Positions 12,001 to 22,990 of a DNA stretch of 64,000 nucleotides are shown in pieces; within the stretch, counting starts at the first letter, position 1; the number at the start of each line of letters is the position of its first letter. The position numbers were made by a program, and so were the translations under genes. Below the pieces are notes generated by a model. The model saw only the letters and a program-made list of their open reading frames with translations. It was not told the DNA's origin and ran no database searches. The DNA is taken from positions 1,054,001-1,118,000 of the forward strand of contig NZ_CP023691.1 in NCBI RefSeq assembly GCF_008704855.1, given 5' to 3'. This stretch comes from Streptomyces platensis. GTDB taxonomy: Bacteria > Actinomycetota > Actinomycetes > Streptomycetales > Streptomycetaceae.

Positions 12001-15000
12001 CCGGGGTCAGCGAGCCGATGATGCCGTCGTCCAGGACTCCGGCGGTGTGCACTACGCCCGTCAGGGGGGCGTCGGCCGGGATGTCTGCCAGTACGGCGGC
12101 CAGCGCGTCCCGGTCGGCCGCGTCACAGGCGACGACCTCGACACGGGCACCCAGCTCGGTCAGTTCGGACTGCAACTCCGGGGCGCCGTCAGCCTCAAGG
12201 CCGCGGCGACTGGTCAACACCAAGCTGCGGACGTCATGTTCAGACACCAGGTGCCGGGCGAAAAGCGCGCCCAAGGTGCCCGTCCCACCGGTGATCAGCA
12301 CCGTCCCCTCGGTGTCCCACACCGGTGCGCTGTCCGCATCCGACGGGACGGACCGCGCCAGCCGCGGCACGGAAACAGCCCCGTCGCGGATCGCCACCTG
12401 CGGCTCACCCGAGGCGACCGCCGCAGCGATCGCCTCCACCGAGGACTGCTGCCCATCAAGGTCAAGCAGCACGAACTGACCCGGGTTCTCACTCTGTGCG
12501 GAACGCAGCAGACCCCACACCGCGCCGCCGACAGCATCCAGCGGCTCCCCCGCCACCGAGACAGCACCACGGGTCACCACCACCAGCTTCGAACGCGTGC
12601 AACGCTCATCAGCCAGCCAGGACTGCACACCCTCCAGCACGCGACCCACCGTGGCCCGAACCGCCGCCGGGACCGGCAACGCACCATCCGTACGAGGCAC
12701 CGCCAGCACGACGTGCTCCGGCACCTCCACCAGCTCACTCAGTACATCCGCACCCGACGCACCCAGCGCCACAGCCAGCGCCCCGTCCTCACCAAGGACC
12801 GCCCACGAACCCGCCACCGGCTCAGACCGAAGCGGCAACTCCGACCACTCCACGGTGAACAGGGCATCGGTCCCCGTGCCTTCGTTGAGCTGGCCGGCGG
12901 TCACCGGCCTGGTCACCAGGGAGTCGACGGACGCGACCACGGTTCCCGCGCCATCGGCGACCAGGACCGAGAAACCGCCGCCGGCCGGGCTCAGCTTCAC
13001 CCTCAGCGCGGCCGCTCCTACGGCGTGCAGGCGGACCATGTTCCAGGCGAAGGGCAGTTGGGCCTGTCCGCCGGCCGCAGTGGCCGGGTGAAGACCGATC
13101 GCATGGAGCGCGGAGTCGAGCAGGGCCGGATGCAGCCCGAACTTCGCCGCGTCGGCCGCCATGTCCTCGGGCAGGGCGACCTCGGCGAAGATGTCCTCAC
13201 CACGTCGCCAGGCTGCGCCCAGGCCCTGGAACACCGGGCCGTACGTCATACCCACCGCGGCGAACTCGTCGTACACACCGGTCACGGAGACCGGCTCGGC
13301 GCCGGAGGGAGGCCAGCTCTCCTCGCCGAAGTCCACCGGCTCGGCACCCAGCGCGAGCATGCCGGTGGCGTGCCGGGTCCACTGCTGGTCTGCCGGGGCC
13401 TCCTCGGCACGGGAGTACACGGCGAGTTCACGGCGGCCGTCCGCATCGGACTCGGCGACGGTGACGCGGAGTTGCAGACCTCCGGTCGGCGGAATGATCA
13501 GCGGGGCCTCAAGGGTGAGTTCCTCCAGCAGATCGCAGCCGACCTCGTCACCGGCCCGGATGGCGAGTTCCACCAGTCCGGTCCCGGGGAGCAGCACGGT
13601 GTCCAGTACGGAGTGATCGGCCAGCCAGGGGTGTGTGGCCAGCGACAGCCGGCCACTGAGGAGGAAGCCGTCGGAGTCCGGCAGCGCCATGGCGGCGCCG
13701 AGCAGCGGATGATCGGCCGCATCGAGTCCGAGCCCCGAGGCGTCCCCGCCGAAGAACACACCGGAGGGCCAGTAGCGCTTGTGCTGGAAGGCGTACGTGG
13801 GCAGGTCAACCCGCCGGCCGGCCGGAAGCAGGGTGCTCCAGTCCACCGGGACGCCATGCGCCCAGAGCCGGCCGAGCGACTGCGCGAACCGGGACCAGCC
13901 GCCTTCGTCGCGGCGCAGGGTGCCCGTCACCACGACGGGACTGCCCGATTCCTGCGCGGTGTCCTCGATGCCCGGGGTCAGTACGGGGTGCGCGCTGCAT
14001 TCGACGAAGACGCCGTGACCGTCGGCCAGGAGAGCCTGGACGGCTTCCTCGAACCGCACCGGATTGCGGAGATTCTCGAACCAGTAGGCGGCGTTCAGCT
14101 CCTCGCCCGATATGGGTGCGGCGTTCACCGCGGAGTAGAAGGGGATACGGCCTTCGACAGGTGTCACCTCGGCCAGAACCGTGGCGAGTTCCTCGCGCAG
14201 CTCCTCGACCTGGGCGCCGTGGGAGGCGTAGTCCACCGGAATCTGCCGGGCCCGTACCTCCTGCTCACCGCACTCCGTCAACAGCTCCTGCAAGGCATCG
14301 GGCTCACCGGAAACGACGGTCGACGTCGGCCCGTTGATGGCGGCGACGGACACCCGCTCGCCCCACTTGGCGATGCGCTCCTGAACCGCCTCACGGGAGG
14401 CGGCGACCGACACCATGCCACCACGCCCGGCCAACACCCGACCGATGGCCTGACTGCGCAACGCCACCACCCGCGCACCATCACGCAGGGACAGGACCCC
14501 GGCGACACATGCCGCAGCAATCTCGCCCTGAGAGTGACCCACGACAGCCGACGGCACCACGCCACAGTCCTCCCAGACCGCAGCCAACGACACCATCACC
14601 GCCCACAGCACCGGCTGCACCACATCAACCCGCGCCAATGCGTCCTCATCCGACAGCACCGCCATCAGATCCCAGGACACGAACTCCGACAGCGCCGCAC
14701 CACACTCAGCCATCCGCCCCGCAAACGCCGGGGAGGAGGCCAGCAGTTCATCCGCCATACCCAGCCACTGCGACCCCTGACCAGGGAAAACCAGCGCCAC
14801 ACGGCTACCGGCTCCGGTGCCGGTCGCACCCCGCACCACACCCGCAGGATCCACCCCCGCAGCCAACCCACGCAGGCCGTCGAGAAGGCCCTCACCACCA
14901 GCACCGAGCACCACCGCCCGACACTCCAACCCCGCCCGCGTACTCAGCAGCGAGAACCCCACATCAGCAGGATCCAACCCCGGGCGGCCCTCCACAAAAG

Positions 15001-18000
15001 AGACCAACCGCCCAGCCTGGGCAACCAACGCCTGCTCCGAACGCGCCGACAACACCCACGGCACCACCCCAGCGGGCACACCCTCAGCCGATGCCACCGC
15101 CACAGCCACGGGCTCAGCCTCAGGCGCCTGCTCCAGCACCACATGCGCATTCGTCCCGCTGATACCGAACGACGACACACCCGCCCGACGCGGCTGCTCA
15201 CCCTCCGGCCAATCCCGGGCCTCGGTCAGCAACTCCACCGCACCCGCGGACCAGTCCACATGCGACGACGGCTCATCCACATGCAGCGTCTTCGGCAGCA
15301 CACCGTGCCGCAGCGCCATGACCATCTTGATGACGCCGGCCGCGCCGGCCGCCGACTGGGTGTGTCCGATGTTGGACTTGATCGAGCCCAGCCACAGGGG
15401 CCGGTCCTCCGGGCGGTCCTGGCCGTACGTGGCGAGCAGCGCCTGGGCCTCGATCGGATCGCCGAGCGTCGTGCCGGTGCCGTGCGCCTCCACCGCGTCC
15501 ACATCCGACGCCTGGAGCCCAGAGTTGGCGAGCGCCTGACGGATCACCCGCTGCTGCGACGGACCGTTCGGCGCCGTCAGACCGTTGGACGCACCGTCCT
15601 GGTTCACGGCCGAACCCCGCACCACCGCGAGGATCGGGTGACCGTTGCGGCGGGCGTCCGACAGGCGCTCGACGAGCACCATGCCGGCGCCTTCGCCCCA
15701 GCCCGTGCCGTCCGCCGCGTCCGCGAAGGGCTTGCAGCGGCCGTCCGCGGCGAGGCCGCGCTGGCGGGAGAACTCGATGAACACGTCCGGGGTGGCCAGC
15801 ACCGTGACCCCGCCGGCCAGTGCCAGGGAGCATTCGCCGGAGCGCAGCGCCTGGATGGCCAGATGTAGGGCCACCAGGGAGGACGAGCAGGCCGTGTCCA
15901 CGGTCAGTGCCGGGCCTTCGAGGCCGAAGGAGTAGGCGATGCGGCCGGAGACGACGCTGCCCGCGGTGCCGGTGCTGGCGTAGCCCTCGGTCTGGTCGAA
16001 CACCGGGGCCAGTTGGGTCGCGTAGTCGTCGGAGGTCGCGCCGGCGAACACTCCGGTCTTGGTGCCGCGGACCGACTGGGGGTCGATTCCGGCGCTCTCG
16101 AAGGCCTCCCAGGAGGTTTCCAGCAGCAGTCGCTGCTGCGGGTCCATGGCCAGGGCCTCGCGCGGGGAGATCCCGAAGAAGGCGGGGTCGAAGCCGGTGG
16201 CGTCGGCGAGGAAGCCGCCCGCGCGCGCATAGGAGGTGCCGCGGTGGTCGGGGTCCGGGTGGTACAGCTCGTCGAGGTTCCAGCCCCGGTCGGCGGGGAA
16301 GCCGGACAGCGCGTCGGTGCCGTCGGCGAGCAGCCGCCAGAGGTCCTCGGGCGACTCCACTCCGCCGGGGTACCGGCAGGCCATGCCGACGATGGCGATC
16401 GGCTCGTCGTCGGCGGCTGCGGAGGACTGGACGGGCGCCGGGGTGTCGGTCTGCCGGCCGAGCAGTTCGCCGCGCAGGTGGTTCACCAGGGCGAGCGAGT
16501 TCGGATAGTCGAAGACGAGGGTCGCGGGCAGTCGCAGGGCGGTGCCGCTGTTGATCCGGTTGCGCAGCTCCACCGACGTCAGCGAGTCGAAGCCGAGTTC
16601 GGAGAAGGCGCGCTCGGCCTCCACCGCTTCGGGGCCCGGGTAGCCGAGTACCGCGGCCACCTGGGTACGGACCAGGTCGAGCAGGGTCCGGTCCTGTTCG
16701 GCGGGGGACAGTGCGGCGAGCCGCTGGACGAGGGTGTTGCCGGCGTCCGGTGCGGTGAGCGCGGCGGCGGCGCGCCGGGTCGGTGTGCGTACCAGGCCGC
16801 TGAGCACGGGCGGCAGTTCCGCCGCGGTGGCGCCCTTCAGTTCCAGCTTGGCGGGGGTGACCACCGCTCGGGCGACGGTGGCGGCGGCGTCGTACAGCGC
16901 GACGCCTTCCTCCGAGGTCATCGGCAGGACGCCACCTGAGGCGGCGCGCCGCACATCGTGCTCGGCCAGCTTGCCGGTCATGGCGCTGGCCTCGGCCCAC
17001 AGGCCCCACGGCAGGGAGAGCGCGGGCAGGCCGAGCGCGCGGCGGTGTGCGGCCAGGGCGTCCAGGAAGGTGTTCGCGGCGGCGTAGTTGCCCTGCCCCG
17101 GGCCGCCGAACAGCCCGGACACCGAGGAGAACAGGACGAAGGCGGAGAGGTCGAGGTCCTTGGTGAGTTCGTGGAGGTGCCAGGCGCCGTCCACCTTCGG
17201 CCGCAGGACGTGGTCGAGCCGCTCGGGGGTGAGCGAGTCGATCACGCCGTCGGAGAGCACCCCGGCGGTGTGCACGACACCGGTCAGCGGGGTCTCCGCG
17301 GGGATACCGGCGAGCAGTGCGGCCACCGCGGTCCGGTCGGCGATATCGCAGGAGGCCAGGGTGATCTCGGCGCCGAGTGCGGTGAGTTCGGCACGCAGGT
17401 CGGCGGCGCCGGGCGCGTCGGCGCCGCGCCGGCTGACCAGCAGGAGGTGGCGCACCCGGTGCTCGGCCACCAGGTGCCGGGCGATGACGGCGGCGAGGGT
17501 GCCACTGGCCCCGGTGATCAGTACGGTGCCGTCCGGGTGCGGCGCCGGCGGGATGGTGAGTACCACCTTGCCGACCTGGCGGGCCTGGCTGATGTAGCGG
17601 AAGGCGTCCGGGGCGCGGCGCACGTCCCAGGTGGTGAGCGGCAGCGGGCGCAGCACACCGCGGTCGAACAGGGCGAGGAGGTCGGTGAACATCTCGCGGG
17701 TGCGTTCCGGGCCGGCCTCGGGGAGGTCGAAGGCGCGGTAGCGGACGCCGGGGTAGGAGGTGGCGATCTCGTCCGCGTCGCGGACATCGGCCTTGCCCAT
17801 CTCGATGAACCGGCCGCCGGAGGGCAGCAGTCGCAGGGAGGCGTCCACGAACTCGCCGGCCAGGGAGTCGAGTACGACGTCCATGCCACGGCCCCCCGTG
17901 GCGGCCAGGAACTGGTTCTCGAAGTCCAGGGTCCGGGAGGAGGCGATGTGGTCGTCGTCCAGACCGAGGTCCCGCAGGGCGTCCCACTTCGCGGGGCTGG

Positions 18001-21000
18001 CGGTGCCGTAGACCTCGGCGCCGAGGTGGGTGGCCAGCTGGACCGCGGCCATGCCCACGCCGCCGGCCGCGGAGTTCACCAGCACGGTGTCGCCCGGCCG
18101 CACTCCGGCCAGGTCGACCAGGGCGTAGTAGGCGGTGAGGAAGACGATCGGGGTGGCCGCGGCCTCGGCGAAGGACCAGCCTTCGGGGATGCGGACGATG
18201 GCCCGGTGGTCGGCGACGGCGAGGGGGCCGAAGGCCTCGGTGAACGTGCCCATCACCCGGTCGCCGGGGGCGAGGCCGGTCACGCCGGAGCCGACCTCGG
18301 CGATCACGCCGGCGCCTTCCAGGCCCATCGCTCCGGCGTCGCCGGGGTACATGTCCAGGGCGCTGAGGACGTCGCGGAAGTTGAGGCCGGCGGCGCGTAC
18401 CTCGATCCGGACGTGGTGCCCGGCCAGGGGCCCGCAGGCCCGGTCGCTGTCCACCAGCGCGAGGGCGTCCAGGTTGCCCTTGGCGGTGCTGGTGAGCTGC
18501 CAGGCCCGGCCGTCCGGCGGTGTCAGCGGGGCGGCGGAGGCGGCCTTCATCAGACGGGTGGCGTGCAGGGTGCCGCCGCGCAGTGCGAGCTGCGGTTCGC
18601 CGGAGGCGAGGGCGGCGGGCAGCGCGCGGCAGGACGCGTCCTGGTCGTCGAGGTCGATGAGCAGAAAGCGGTCCGGGTTCTCGGTCTGCGCGGACCGGAC
18701 GAGTCCCCAGACCGGGGCGGGTGCGAGGTCCGGGCCGCGCTCGTCGGTGACGGAGACCGCGCCCCGGGTGAGGAGGACCAGCCGGGAGGTGGCGAACCGC
18801 TCCTCGGCCAGCCAGCCGCGCAGGACGGCCAGCGTCCGGGTGGTGGTCTCCCGTACCCGGTCCGGCAGTTCGCCGGGGGCGGCCTCCGGCAGGGCCCAGA
18901 GCACGGCGTCCGGCACGGTGTCCCGGGCGGCGAGGGCCGCGAAGTCCTCGGCCGTCACCACGTCGGTGCCGGCGGCGCGCAGCGTTCCGGCCACGGGTTC
19001 GGTGCCGCTGCCGACGGCCGCCCAGGTGACCGGGGCGGTCTCGCCCGCTTCGGGCAGCGTGATCCAGTCGAGGTGGAAGAGCGAGGACCAGTGGTCGCGG
19101 GCGGCGGACCGGAGGGTGCCGGAGACGGGCCGGATCGCCAGGGAGTCGATGGTGGCCACGGGTGCGCCGGTGTCGTCGGCGACGAGGACCGCGACCCCGC
19201 CGTCCGGGGACGGGGAGAGCCAGGCGCGCAGGGTGGCGGCGCCGACGGCGTGCAGCCGGACGCCGGTCCAGGAGAACGGCAGGCCGGGCCCGCCGCTGGT
19301 GAGGGACGTGCCGAGGCTCACGGTCTGTACGGCGGCGTCGAGCAGGGCCGGATGCAGACCGAACCGGCCCGCCTGTTCGGCCGCGTCCGCGGGCAGTGCG
19401 ACCTCGGCGAAGACCTCGTCGCCGCGCCGCCAGGCGGCCCGCACGCCCTGGAACACCGGTCCGTACGCGAATCCGGCGGCGGACAGCTCCTCGTAGAAGC
19501 CGTCGACGGCGACAGGCTCGGCCCCGGCGGGCGGCCAGGACTCCGCCGATCCGGCGGGTGTGCCGGTGCCGGCCGCCGCGGCGAGGAAGCCGGTGGCGTG
19601 CCGGGTCCAGGGCTGATCGCCGTCGGCGTCCTCGGGGCGGGAGAACACCGAGATCTCCCGGCGGCCGTCCGCGGCGGGCTCGCCGACGGTGACGCGCGTC
19701 TGCACCGCGCCCTGGCCGGGGAGGGTCAGGGGCGTCTGGAGGGTGAGTTCCTCCAGGAGGTCGCAGCCGACCTGGTCCCCGGCGCGGATGGCGAGTTCGA
19801 CCAGTGCGGTGCCCGGTACCAGCACGGTGCCGGAGACCGCGTGGTCGGCGAGCCAGGGGTGGGTGGCCAGGGACAGCCGGCCGGTGAAGAGGAAGCCGTC
19901 GGAATCGGGCAGCGCCACGGCCGCGCCGAGGAGGGGGTGTCCGGCCGGGCCGAGTCCGGCGGCCGTGACATCCCCGGCACCGGCGGAGCCTTCGAGCCAG
20001 TACCGCCGGCGCTGGAAGGCGTAGGTGGGCAGGTCGGTGCGTCGGCCGCCCTGGAGGTGCGCGGTCCAGTCGACGGTGGCACCGCGTACATGGGCACCGG
20101 CGAGGGTGTCACGCAGCGCCTCGGGTTCGGGGCGGTCCGCGCGCAGGCTGGGCTGGAAGGCGACGGTCTCCGGCAGACAGTCCTGGCCCATGGCGGAGAG
20201 CACCCCGCCGGGGCCGAGTTCCACGAAGAGGTCCACGCCTTCGCGGTGCGCGGCCCGGATGCCGTCGTGGAAGCGCACGGCTTCGCGGACGTGGCGGACC
20301 CAGTACGCCGGATCGCACAGTTCCTCGGGCTCGGCCGGGCGTCCGGTCACGTTGGACACCACCGCGAGCTGCGGTTCCTGGTAGGTGAGTTGCTCCGCGA
20401 CCGCGCGGAACCCGTCGAGCATCGGCTCCATGAGCGGCGAGTGGAAGGCATGGCTCACCCGCAGCCGCTTGACCTTGCGGCCGTCGGCCTCCAGAGCGGC
20501 GACGACCTGCTCCACCGCGTCCTCGGCACCCGAGAGCACGAGGGACTCGGGACCGTTGACGGCAGCGATCCCCACCAGGTCCTGGTCCGCCAGCAGCGGG
20601 GCGACCTCGTCCTCCGAGGCCCGTACCGAGACCATCACCCCGCCGGCCGGCAGCGCCTGCATCAGCCGCCCACGCGCCGCGACCAACTGCGCCGCGTCCG
20701 CCGTGGACCACACACCCGCCAGGTAGGCGGCCGTGACCTCACCGATGGAGTGGCCCAACAGCACGTCCGGGGTCAGACCCCAGGACCGCATGAGCCGGTA
20801 GAGCGCGACCTCGACGGTGAACAGGGCGGCCTGGGCGTACTGGGTCTGGTGCAGGAGATGCTGGTCCGCGCCCCAGACGACCTCGCGCAGGGGCCGGGGC
20901 AGCCGCGGGTCGAGCTCCGCGCACACCTCGTCCCAGGCCCGCGCGAAGACCGGGTAGGTCTCGTACAGCTCACGGCCCATACCGAGCCGCTGCGCTCCCT

Positions 21001-22726
21001 GGCCGGTGAACAGCACACCGACCCGGCCGTCGCCCGCGACGCCGCACAGCGCACCGGCGGCATCGGCCCCGCGTTCGGCCAACTCCTCGACGCTGGCGAG
21101 GAGTTCTGCACGCCCGGCGCCGAAGACGACCGCGCGGTGCTCCAGCGCGGCGCGGCCGGTCGCCAGGGAGAAGCCGATGTCGACCGGGTCCAGATCCGGC
21201 CGGCCGGCCACGAAGGACGACAGTTCACGGGCCTGGGCGGCAAGGGCCTGCCGGGAACGGGCGGACAGCACCCACGGCAGCACCGCGGGTGCCGCCGGAG
21301 CGGTCGACGCCGCCGGGGCGTCTTCCGGGGCCGGTTCGCCTTCCGGGGCCTGTTCGAGGATGACATGGGCGTTGGTGCCGCTGATCCCGAAGGACGACAC
21401 CCCGGACCTGCGGGGGCGGCCGGTCTCCGGCCAGTCGCGGGCCTCGGTGAGCAGCCGCACCGCGCCGGCCGACCAGTCGACATGCGGGGTGGGCTCGTCG
21501 ACGTACAGGGTCTTGGGCAGCACACCGTGCCGCAGGGCCATCACCATCTTGATGACCCCGGCGGCTCCGGCGGCGGCCTGGGTGTGGCCGATGTTGGACT
21601 TCACCGAGCCGAGCCAGAGCGGCCGGTCGGCGGGGCGGTCCTGCCCGTAGGTCGCCAGCAGGGCCTGGGCCTCGATGGGGTCGCCGAGGGTCGTACCGGT
21701 GCCGTGGGCCTCCACCGCGTCGACCTGATCGGCCGACAGCCGGCTGCTGGCCAGGGCCTGCCGGATCACCCGCTGCTGCGAGGGGCCGTTAGGGGCGGTC
21801 AGGCCGTTGGACGCACCGTCCTGGTTCACCGCCGAACCCCGCACCACCGCAAGGATCGGATGACCGTTGCGCTGGGCGTCCGACAGCCGCTCCACCAGCA
21901 GCAGCCCGGCGCCCTCCCCCCAGCCCGTGCCGTCCGCCGCACCGGCGAAGGCCTTGCACCGGCCGTCCTCGGCGAGACCACGCTGCCGGGAGAACTCCAC
22001 GAACAGATCGGGAGTGGACATCACCGACACACCGCCGGCCACGGCCAGCGAGCACTCCCCCGCGCGCAGGGCCTGCATCGCCCAGTGCAGCGCCACCAGC
22101 GACGAGGAACACGCGGTGTCCACGGTGATCGCGGGGCCTTCGAGACCGAAGGTGTAGGCGATGCGGCCGGACAGCACGCTCGCGGAGGCGCCGGTGACGC
22201 CGTAGCCCTCGGCCACCTCGGGCGCCACCCGCAGCTGTGAGGCGTAGTCCTGGTAGTTCACCCCGACGAAGACGCCGGTCCGGCTGCCGCGCAGCGAGAG
22301 CCCGTCGATACCGGCCCGCTCGAAGGTCTCCCAGGAGGCTTCGAGCAGCAGCCGCTGCTGCGGGTCCATCGCGGTCGCCTCACGCGGCGAGATCCCGAAG
22401 AACCCGGCATCGAACTCGCCGACGCCATCCAGGAAGCCGCCTTCCCGGACGTAGGAGGTCCCGCGGTGGTCGGGGTCCGGGTGGTACAGGCTCGCCACAT
22501 CCCAGCCGCGGTCGGCCGGGAATTCGGTCATGGCGTCGGTACCGGAGGCCAGGATCCGCCACAGTTCCTCGGGAGAGTTCGCACCGGGGAACCGGCACGC
22601 CATCGCGACGATCGCGATCGGCTCCCGCATCACGCCCGCGAGCTTGCGGTTCTGTTCACGCAACCGTTCGGTCTCCTTGAGCGATGCTCGCAGAGCCTCA
22701 GCGACGCGGTCTTTCTGCACGGCCAT
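5786..22726 (-). CDS. PKS-5: trimodular type I polyketide synthase with the only ER in view (5,646 aa)
   Basis: Module 1 is KS-AT-DH-ER-KR-ACP; modules 2 and 3 are KS-AT-DH-KR-ACP. KS begins near residues 35, 2108 and 3845. AT1 and AT3 are malonyl type (GHSIGE, HAFH) and AT2 methylmalonyl type (GHSQGE, YASH). The ER (about 18510-17560) has the NFRDVL segment, the [12 protein letters not shown] nucleotide-binding loop and the EMGK segment; its diagnostic position is Tyr, though with a malonyl AT no methyl is set. All KRs are B-like (LSD, LDD, LDD). Expected output is CH2-CH2, then CH=C(CH3), then CH=CH. The head [20 protein letters not shown] differs from the other heads in this locus and is the partner of the unusual PKS-4 tail. 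The tail ends [15 protein letters not shown], the common type. A GAGGA site overlaps the end of PKS-4, 13 nt before the ATG, suggesting translational coupling. Confidence 0.97.
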   Translation of the reverse strand: MAVQKDRVAEALRASLKETERLREQNRKLAGVMREPIAIVAMACRFPGANSPEELWRILASGTDAMTEFPADRGWDVASLYHPDPDHRGTSYVREGGFLDGVGEFDAGFFGISPREATAMDPQQRLLLEASWETFERAGIDGLSLRGSRTGVFVGVNYQDYASQLRVAPEVAEGYGVTGASASVLSGRIAYTFGLEGPAITVDTACSSSLVALHWAMQALRAGECSLAVAGGVSVMSTPDLFVEFSRQRGLAEDGRCKAFAGAADGTGWGEGAGLLLVERLSDAQRNGHPILAVVRGSAVNQDGASNGLTAPNGPSQQRVIRQALASSRLSADQVDAVEAHGTGTTLGDPIEAQALLATYGQDRPADRPLWLGSVKSNIGHTQAAAGAAGVIKMVMALRHGVLPKTLYVDEPTPHVDWSAGAVRLLTEARDWPETGRPRRSGVSSFGISGTNAHVILEQAPEGEPAPEDAPAASTAPAAPAVLPWVLSARSRQALAAQARELSSFVAGRPDLDPVDIGFSLATGRAALEHRAVVFGAGRAELLASVEELAERGADAAGALCGVAGDGRVGVLFTGQGAQRLGMGRELYETYPVFARAWDEVCAELDPRLPRPLREVVWGADQHLLHQTQYAQAALFTVEVALYRLMRSWGLTPDVLLGHSIGEVTAAYLAGVWSTADAAQLVAARGRLMQALPAGGVMVSVRASEDEVAPLLADQDLVGIAAVNGPESLVLSGAEDAVEQVVAALEADGRKVKRLRVSHAFHSPLMEPMLDGFRAVAEQLTYQEPQLAVVSNVTGRPAEPEELCDPAYWVRHVREAVRFHDGIRAAHREGVDLFVELGPGGVLSAMGQDCLPETVAFQPSLRADRPEPEALRDTLAGAHVRGATVDWTAHLQGGRRTDLPTYAFQRRRYWLEGSAGAGDVTAAGLGPAGHPLLGAAVALPDSDGFLFTGRLSLATHPWLADHAVSGTVLVPGTALVELAIRAGDQVGCDLLEELTLQTPLTLPGQGAVQTRVTVGEPAADGRREISVFSRPEDADGDQPWTRHATGFLAAAAGTGTPAGSAESWPPAGAEPVAVDGFYEELSAAGFAYGPVFQGVRAAWRRGDEVFAEVALPADAAEQAGRFGLHPALLDAAVQTVSLGTSLTSGGPGLPFSWTGVRLHAVGAATLRAWLSPSPDGGVAVLVADDTGAPVATIDSLAIRPVSGTLRSAARDHWSSLFHLDWITLPEAGETAPVTWAAVGSGTEPVAGTLRAAGTDVVTAEDFAALAARDTVPDAVLWALPEAAPGELPDRVRETTTRTLAVLRGWLAEERFATSRLVLLTRGAVSVTDERGPDLAPAPVWGLVRSAQTENPDRFLLIDLDDQDASCRALPAALASGEPQLALRGGTLHATRLMKAASAAPLTPPDGRAWQLTSTAKGNLDALALVDSDRACGPLAGHHVRIEVRAAGLNFRDVLSALDMYPGDAGAMGLEGAGVIAEVGSGVTGLAPGDRVMGTFTEAFGPLAVADHRAIVRIPEGWSFAEAAATPIVFLTAYYALVDLAGVRPGDTVLVNSAAGGVGMAAVQLATHLGAEVYGTASPAKWDALRDLGLDDDHIASSRTLDFENQFLAATGGRGMDVVLDSLAGEFVDASLRLLPSGGRFIEMGKADVRDADEIATSYPGVRYRAFDLPEAGPERTREMFTDLLALFDRGVLRPLPLTTWDVRRAPDAFRYISQARQVGKVVLTIPPAPHPDGTVLITGASGTLAAVIARHLVAEHRVRHLLLVSRRGADAPGAADLRAELTALGAEITLASCDIADRTAVAALLAGIPAETPLTGVVHTAGVLSDGVIDSLTPERLDHVLRPKVDGAWHLHELTKDLDLSAFVLFSSVSGLFGGPGQGNYAAANTFLDALAAHRRALGLPALSLPWGLWAEASAMTGKLAEHDVRRAASGGVLPMTSEEGVALYDAAATVARAVVTPAKLELKGATAAELPPVLSGLVRTPTRRAAAALTAPDAGNTLVQRLAALSPAEQDRTLLDLVRTQVAAVLGYPGPEAVEAERAFSELGFDSLTSVELRNRINSGTALRLPATLVFDYPNSLALVNHLRGELLGRQTDTPAPVQSSAAADDEPIAIVGMACRYPGGVESPEDLWRLLADGTDALSGFPADRGWNLDELYHPDPDHRGTSYARAGGFLADATGFDPAFFGISPREALAMDPQQRLLLETSWEAFESAGIDPQSVRGTKTGVFAGATSDDYATQLAPVFDQTEGYASTGTAGSVVSGRIAYSFGLEGPALTVDTACSSSLVALHLAIQALRSGECSLALAGGVTVLATPDVFIEFSRQRGLAADGRCKPFADAADGTGWGEGAGMVLVERLSDARRNGHPILAVVRGSAVNQDGASNGLTAPNGPSQQRVIRQALANSGLQASDVDAVEAHGTGTTLGDPIEAQALLATYGQDRPEDRPLWLGSIKSNIGHTQSAAGAAGVIKMVMALRHGVLPKTLHVDEPSSHVDWSAGAVELLTEARDWPEGEQPRRAGVSSFGISGTNAHVVLEQAPEAEPVAVAVASAEGVPAGVVPWVLSARSEQALVAQAGRLVSFVEGRPGLDPADVGFSLLSTRAGLECRAVVLGAGGEGLLDGLRGLAAGVDPAGVVRGATGTGAGSRVALVFPGQGSQWLGMADELLASSPAFAGRMAECGAALSEFVSWDLMAVLSDEDALARVDVVQPVLWAVMVSLAAVWEDCGVVPSAVVGHSQGEIAAACVAGVLSLRDGARVVALRSQAIGRVLAGRGGMVSVAASREAVQERIAKWGERVSVAAINGPTSTVVSGEPDALQELLTECGEQEVRARQIPVDYASHGAQVEELREELATVLAEVTPVEGRIPFYSAVNAAPISGEELNAAYWFENLRNPVRFEEAVQALLADGHGVFVECSAHPVLTPGIEDTAQESGSPVVVTGTLRRDEGGWSRFAQSLGRLWAHGVPVDWSTLLPAGRRVDLPTYAFQHKRYWPSGVFFGGDASGLGLDAADHPLLGAAMALPDSDGFLLSGRLSLATHPWLADHSVLDTVLLPGTGLVELAIRAGDEVGCDLLEELTLEAPLIIPPTGGLQLRVTVAESDADGRRELAVYSRAEEAPADQQWTRHATGMLALGAEPVDFGEESWPPSGAEPVSVTGVYDEFAAVGMTYGPVFQGLGAAWRRGEDIFAEVALPEDMAADAAKFGLHPALLDSALHAIGLHPATAAGGQAQLPFAWNMVRLHAVGAAALRVKLSPAGGGFSVLVADGAGTVVASVDSLVTRPVTAGQLNEGTGTDALFTVEWSELPLRSEPVAGSWAVLGEDGALAVALGASGADVLSELVEVPEHVVLAVPRTDGALPVPAAVRATVGRVLEGVQSWLADERCTRSKLVVVTRGAVSVAGEPLDAVGGAVWGLLRSAQSENPGQFVLLDLDGQQSSVEAIAAAVASGEPQVAIRDGAVSVPRLARSVPSDADSAPVWDTEGTVLITGGTGTLGALFARHLVSEHDVRSLVLTSRRGLEADGAPELQSELTELGARVEVVACDAADRDALAAVLADIPADAPLTGVVHTAGVLDDGIIGSLTPERLDTVLRPKVDAAWNLHELTQGLDLSAFVLFSSAAGVLGSAGQGNYAAANTFLDALAQHRRLSGLPGTSLAWGFWAERSAMTREVGSADVRRMARGGALALDQAEGVALFDLACAAPGSGLLVPIRLDLRGLAASGAVPAVLRNVVRVPVRRATAAAGEAASLRERLAGLPAEDREELLLDLVTTQVAAVLGYEDAGAVRTDQVFKDLGFDSLTAVELRNRLTGATGLRLPATLVFDYPTPLALTDCLRRELLEETAAVVPATRAAATDEEAIAIVGMACRYPGGVTSPEELWQLLAAGTDAIGEFPADRGWDLDRLYDPEPGLPGKTYTREGGFLYDAGEFDPAFFGISPREALAMDPQQRLLLEMSWEAVERAGIAPASLHGSRTGVFAGIMYHDYGLQTDSIPEEVEGHLGTGTSGSVASGRVAYTFGLEGAAVTVDTACSSSLVALHQAMQALRAGECELALAGGASVMATPGTFVDFSRQRNLASDGRVKAFASGADGTTLAEGAGMLLVERLSDARRNGHPVLAVVRGSAVNQDGASNGLTAPNGPSQQRVIRQALANAGLEPSEVDAVEAHGTGTTLGDPIEAQALLATYGQDRPADQPLWLGTVKSNFGHTQAAAGVAGVMKMVLAMRRGVLPRTLHVDEPSSHVDWSAGAVELLTEAHDWPTTGRPRRAGVSSFGISGTNAHVVLEEAPGPVAGEPTAIGSGSTSDTGVVPWVLSARSAESLAAQAGRLASFVAAQPELSPADIGYSLVTTRTPLDHRAVVLGTDRTELLAALRNVTPDAEVIGDPRLGVLFTGQGAQRLGMGRELYDTYPVFARAWDEVCGELDGLLPRPLTEVVRGEEDLLDQTQYAQAALFALEVALYRLVESLGVTPAVLLGHSIGEVTAAYLAGVWSLSDAAKLVAARGRLMQVLPTGGVMVSVRASEDEVRPLLEGRDLVGIAAVNGPDSVVLSGAETEMKQIITALEAEGRKVKPLRVSHAFHSPLMDPMLADFRAVLNQLTYNEAKLSLISNVSGRLADPAELRDPEYWVRHVREAVRFHDGIQAAHAEGITTFLELGPDGVLSAMGQDCLPQTGATTAPVTLQPGLRKDRSEPGALLHALGVAYARGVPVDWTPLFPGARTVELPTYAFQRRRYWLEGTTGAGDMTAAGLGNAEHPLLGATVTLPDAVVLSGRLSLATHPWLADHTVMDTVLLPGTALVELALQAGDRLGCDLIEELTLQEPLVLPERGGVQLRVVVAEPDEDGRRPLTVYSRLEEDAEENWTRHAVGVLATGSAVPVGEGAEVWPPAGAEPISVDGFYDELAAAGFGYGPMFQGVQAAWRHGDQVHAEVTLPEDATADAAKFALHPALLDAALQTVGLLDDAAAGLPFAWRGIRLHAVGAGALRTTLTREGDGVRVTVSDESGALVATIDGLTVRPVRTGQLAGGRGESMLQLRWTSLPTPDAATVAAENWAVLDENGIGLKAVLDAPACDWPALAEQDEIPDVVLWSVPDTVGEDLADGAHVLARLVLERLQGWLAEERYQDARLVILTRGAVLLDGGTVSPAAAAVWGLVRSAQSEHPDRIVLIDVDALGGDGAGHVLRAAVSSGEPQLAVRGGSVLVPRLARFAAPGQGGAPRWNAGGTVLITGGTGALGALVARHLVAEHGVRKLLLMSRQGPAAEGAADLRAELAGLGASAEIVACDAADRDALARVLDGLPADAPLTGVVHTAGVLDDGVFGSLTPERLDAVLAPKVDAAVNLHELTKGRELSAFVLFSSAAGVLGAPGQANYAAANSFLDALAGYRRSLGLPAVSLAWGRWADTSEMTGGLDQADLRRMSSGGIDALTSAEGLALFDAGTDSAESLLIPVRLNTAALHARAAEGMLPPVMRDLVRARVRRSAVGGKAMAEDLGRRLAGLSDPERQQLLLTVVRTQVATVLGYSGPDEVPGGRPFSELGFDSLTAVELRNTLTAVTGLRLPATLVFDYPTSEVLAEKLRAELLGERDEQSGLLAVFAGLDRLELSLPEIATDEVARDRLAVRLQSLLSGLGGAQEDDGAGTVAAALDAASDDEVFDFIEREFGSS
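6045..11195 (-). other. PKS-5 module 3: KS-AT(malonyl)-DH-KR(B)-ACP
   Basis: Approximate extents: KS 11195-9910, AT 9610-8570, DH 8525-7730 (motif [10 protein letters not shown]), KR 7680-6480, ACP 6265-6045. The KS has an [11 protein letters not shown] segment and SNFGHTQ in place of SNIGHTQ; the catalytic residues are present. Expected unit CH=CH. Confidence 0.9.
11250..16405 (-). other. PKS-5 module 2: KS-AT(methylmalonyl)-DH-KR(B)-ACP
   Basis: Approximate extents: KS 16405-15125, AT 14805-13775, DH 13720-12905 (motif [10 protein letters not shown]), KR 12860-11700 with its Rossmann loop near 12310, ACP 11470-11250. The KR and its linker are nearly the same as in PKS-2 modules 1 and 3, and the AT as in PKS-2 module 3. 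Expected unit CH=C(CH3). Confidence 0.9.
16480..22624 (-). other. PKS-5 module 1: KS-AT(malonyl)-DH-ER-KR(B)-ACP, fully reducing
   Basis: Approximate extents: KS 22624-21355, AT 21030-19995, DH 19955-19125 (His at 19841-19843, motif [10 protein letters not shown]), ER 18510-17560, KR 17530-16900 (Tyr near 17085, LSD motif), ACP 16690-16480. The KR Rossmann loop reads TGASGTLAA, with Ala in the third glycine place. The KS begins [12 protein letters not shown] after an Ala (IVAMACRF), unlike the other KSs. Expected unit CH2-CH2. Confidence 0.93.
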
Positions 22727-22990
22727 CGTGAACTCACAGTCCTCGCGTCATGTCGTCTTCGGCGCCGGAACCGTCGAGCGCGAGCTGGATCATGGCTTCC
22801 ATGTCCATCGTGTCGAGCGATTCGCGGTCGTCGTCTTCGGTGGTCTCGGACGCTTCCTCGGTGATCCCGGCCAGTTCCAGCAGGGAGCTCATCAGCCCGG
22901 CCTCGGCAAGACGGTTCAGCGGAATCGAGGTCAGCATCCGGCGGATGGTCTCCTCGTTGTCGTCGGCACCGGAGCCGGCGTCCCCGTACG
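22624..22990 (-). other. PKS-4/PKS-5 junction: orthogonal docking pair, coupled translation
   Basis: The PKS-4 tail ends in an [11 protein letters not shown] helix followed by an acidic end, and the PKS-5 head is [20 protein letters not shown]. Neither resembles the ELLD/EFG tails or EKL-EYLK heads elsewhere in the locus. The spacer is 7 bp (22727-22733), and the ribosome site lies inside the end of PKS-4. Confidence 0.8.

Noticed and set aside
22727..22733. Spacers between genes as promoter or terminator sites (also 5739-5785, 28284-28329, 39046-39088, 60293-60341)
   Set aside because: They are 7-49 bp long, hold only ribosome sites, and show no hairpin or promoter boxes I could support.
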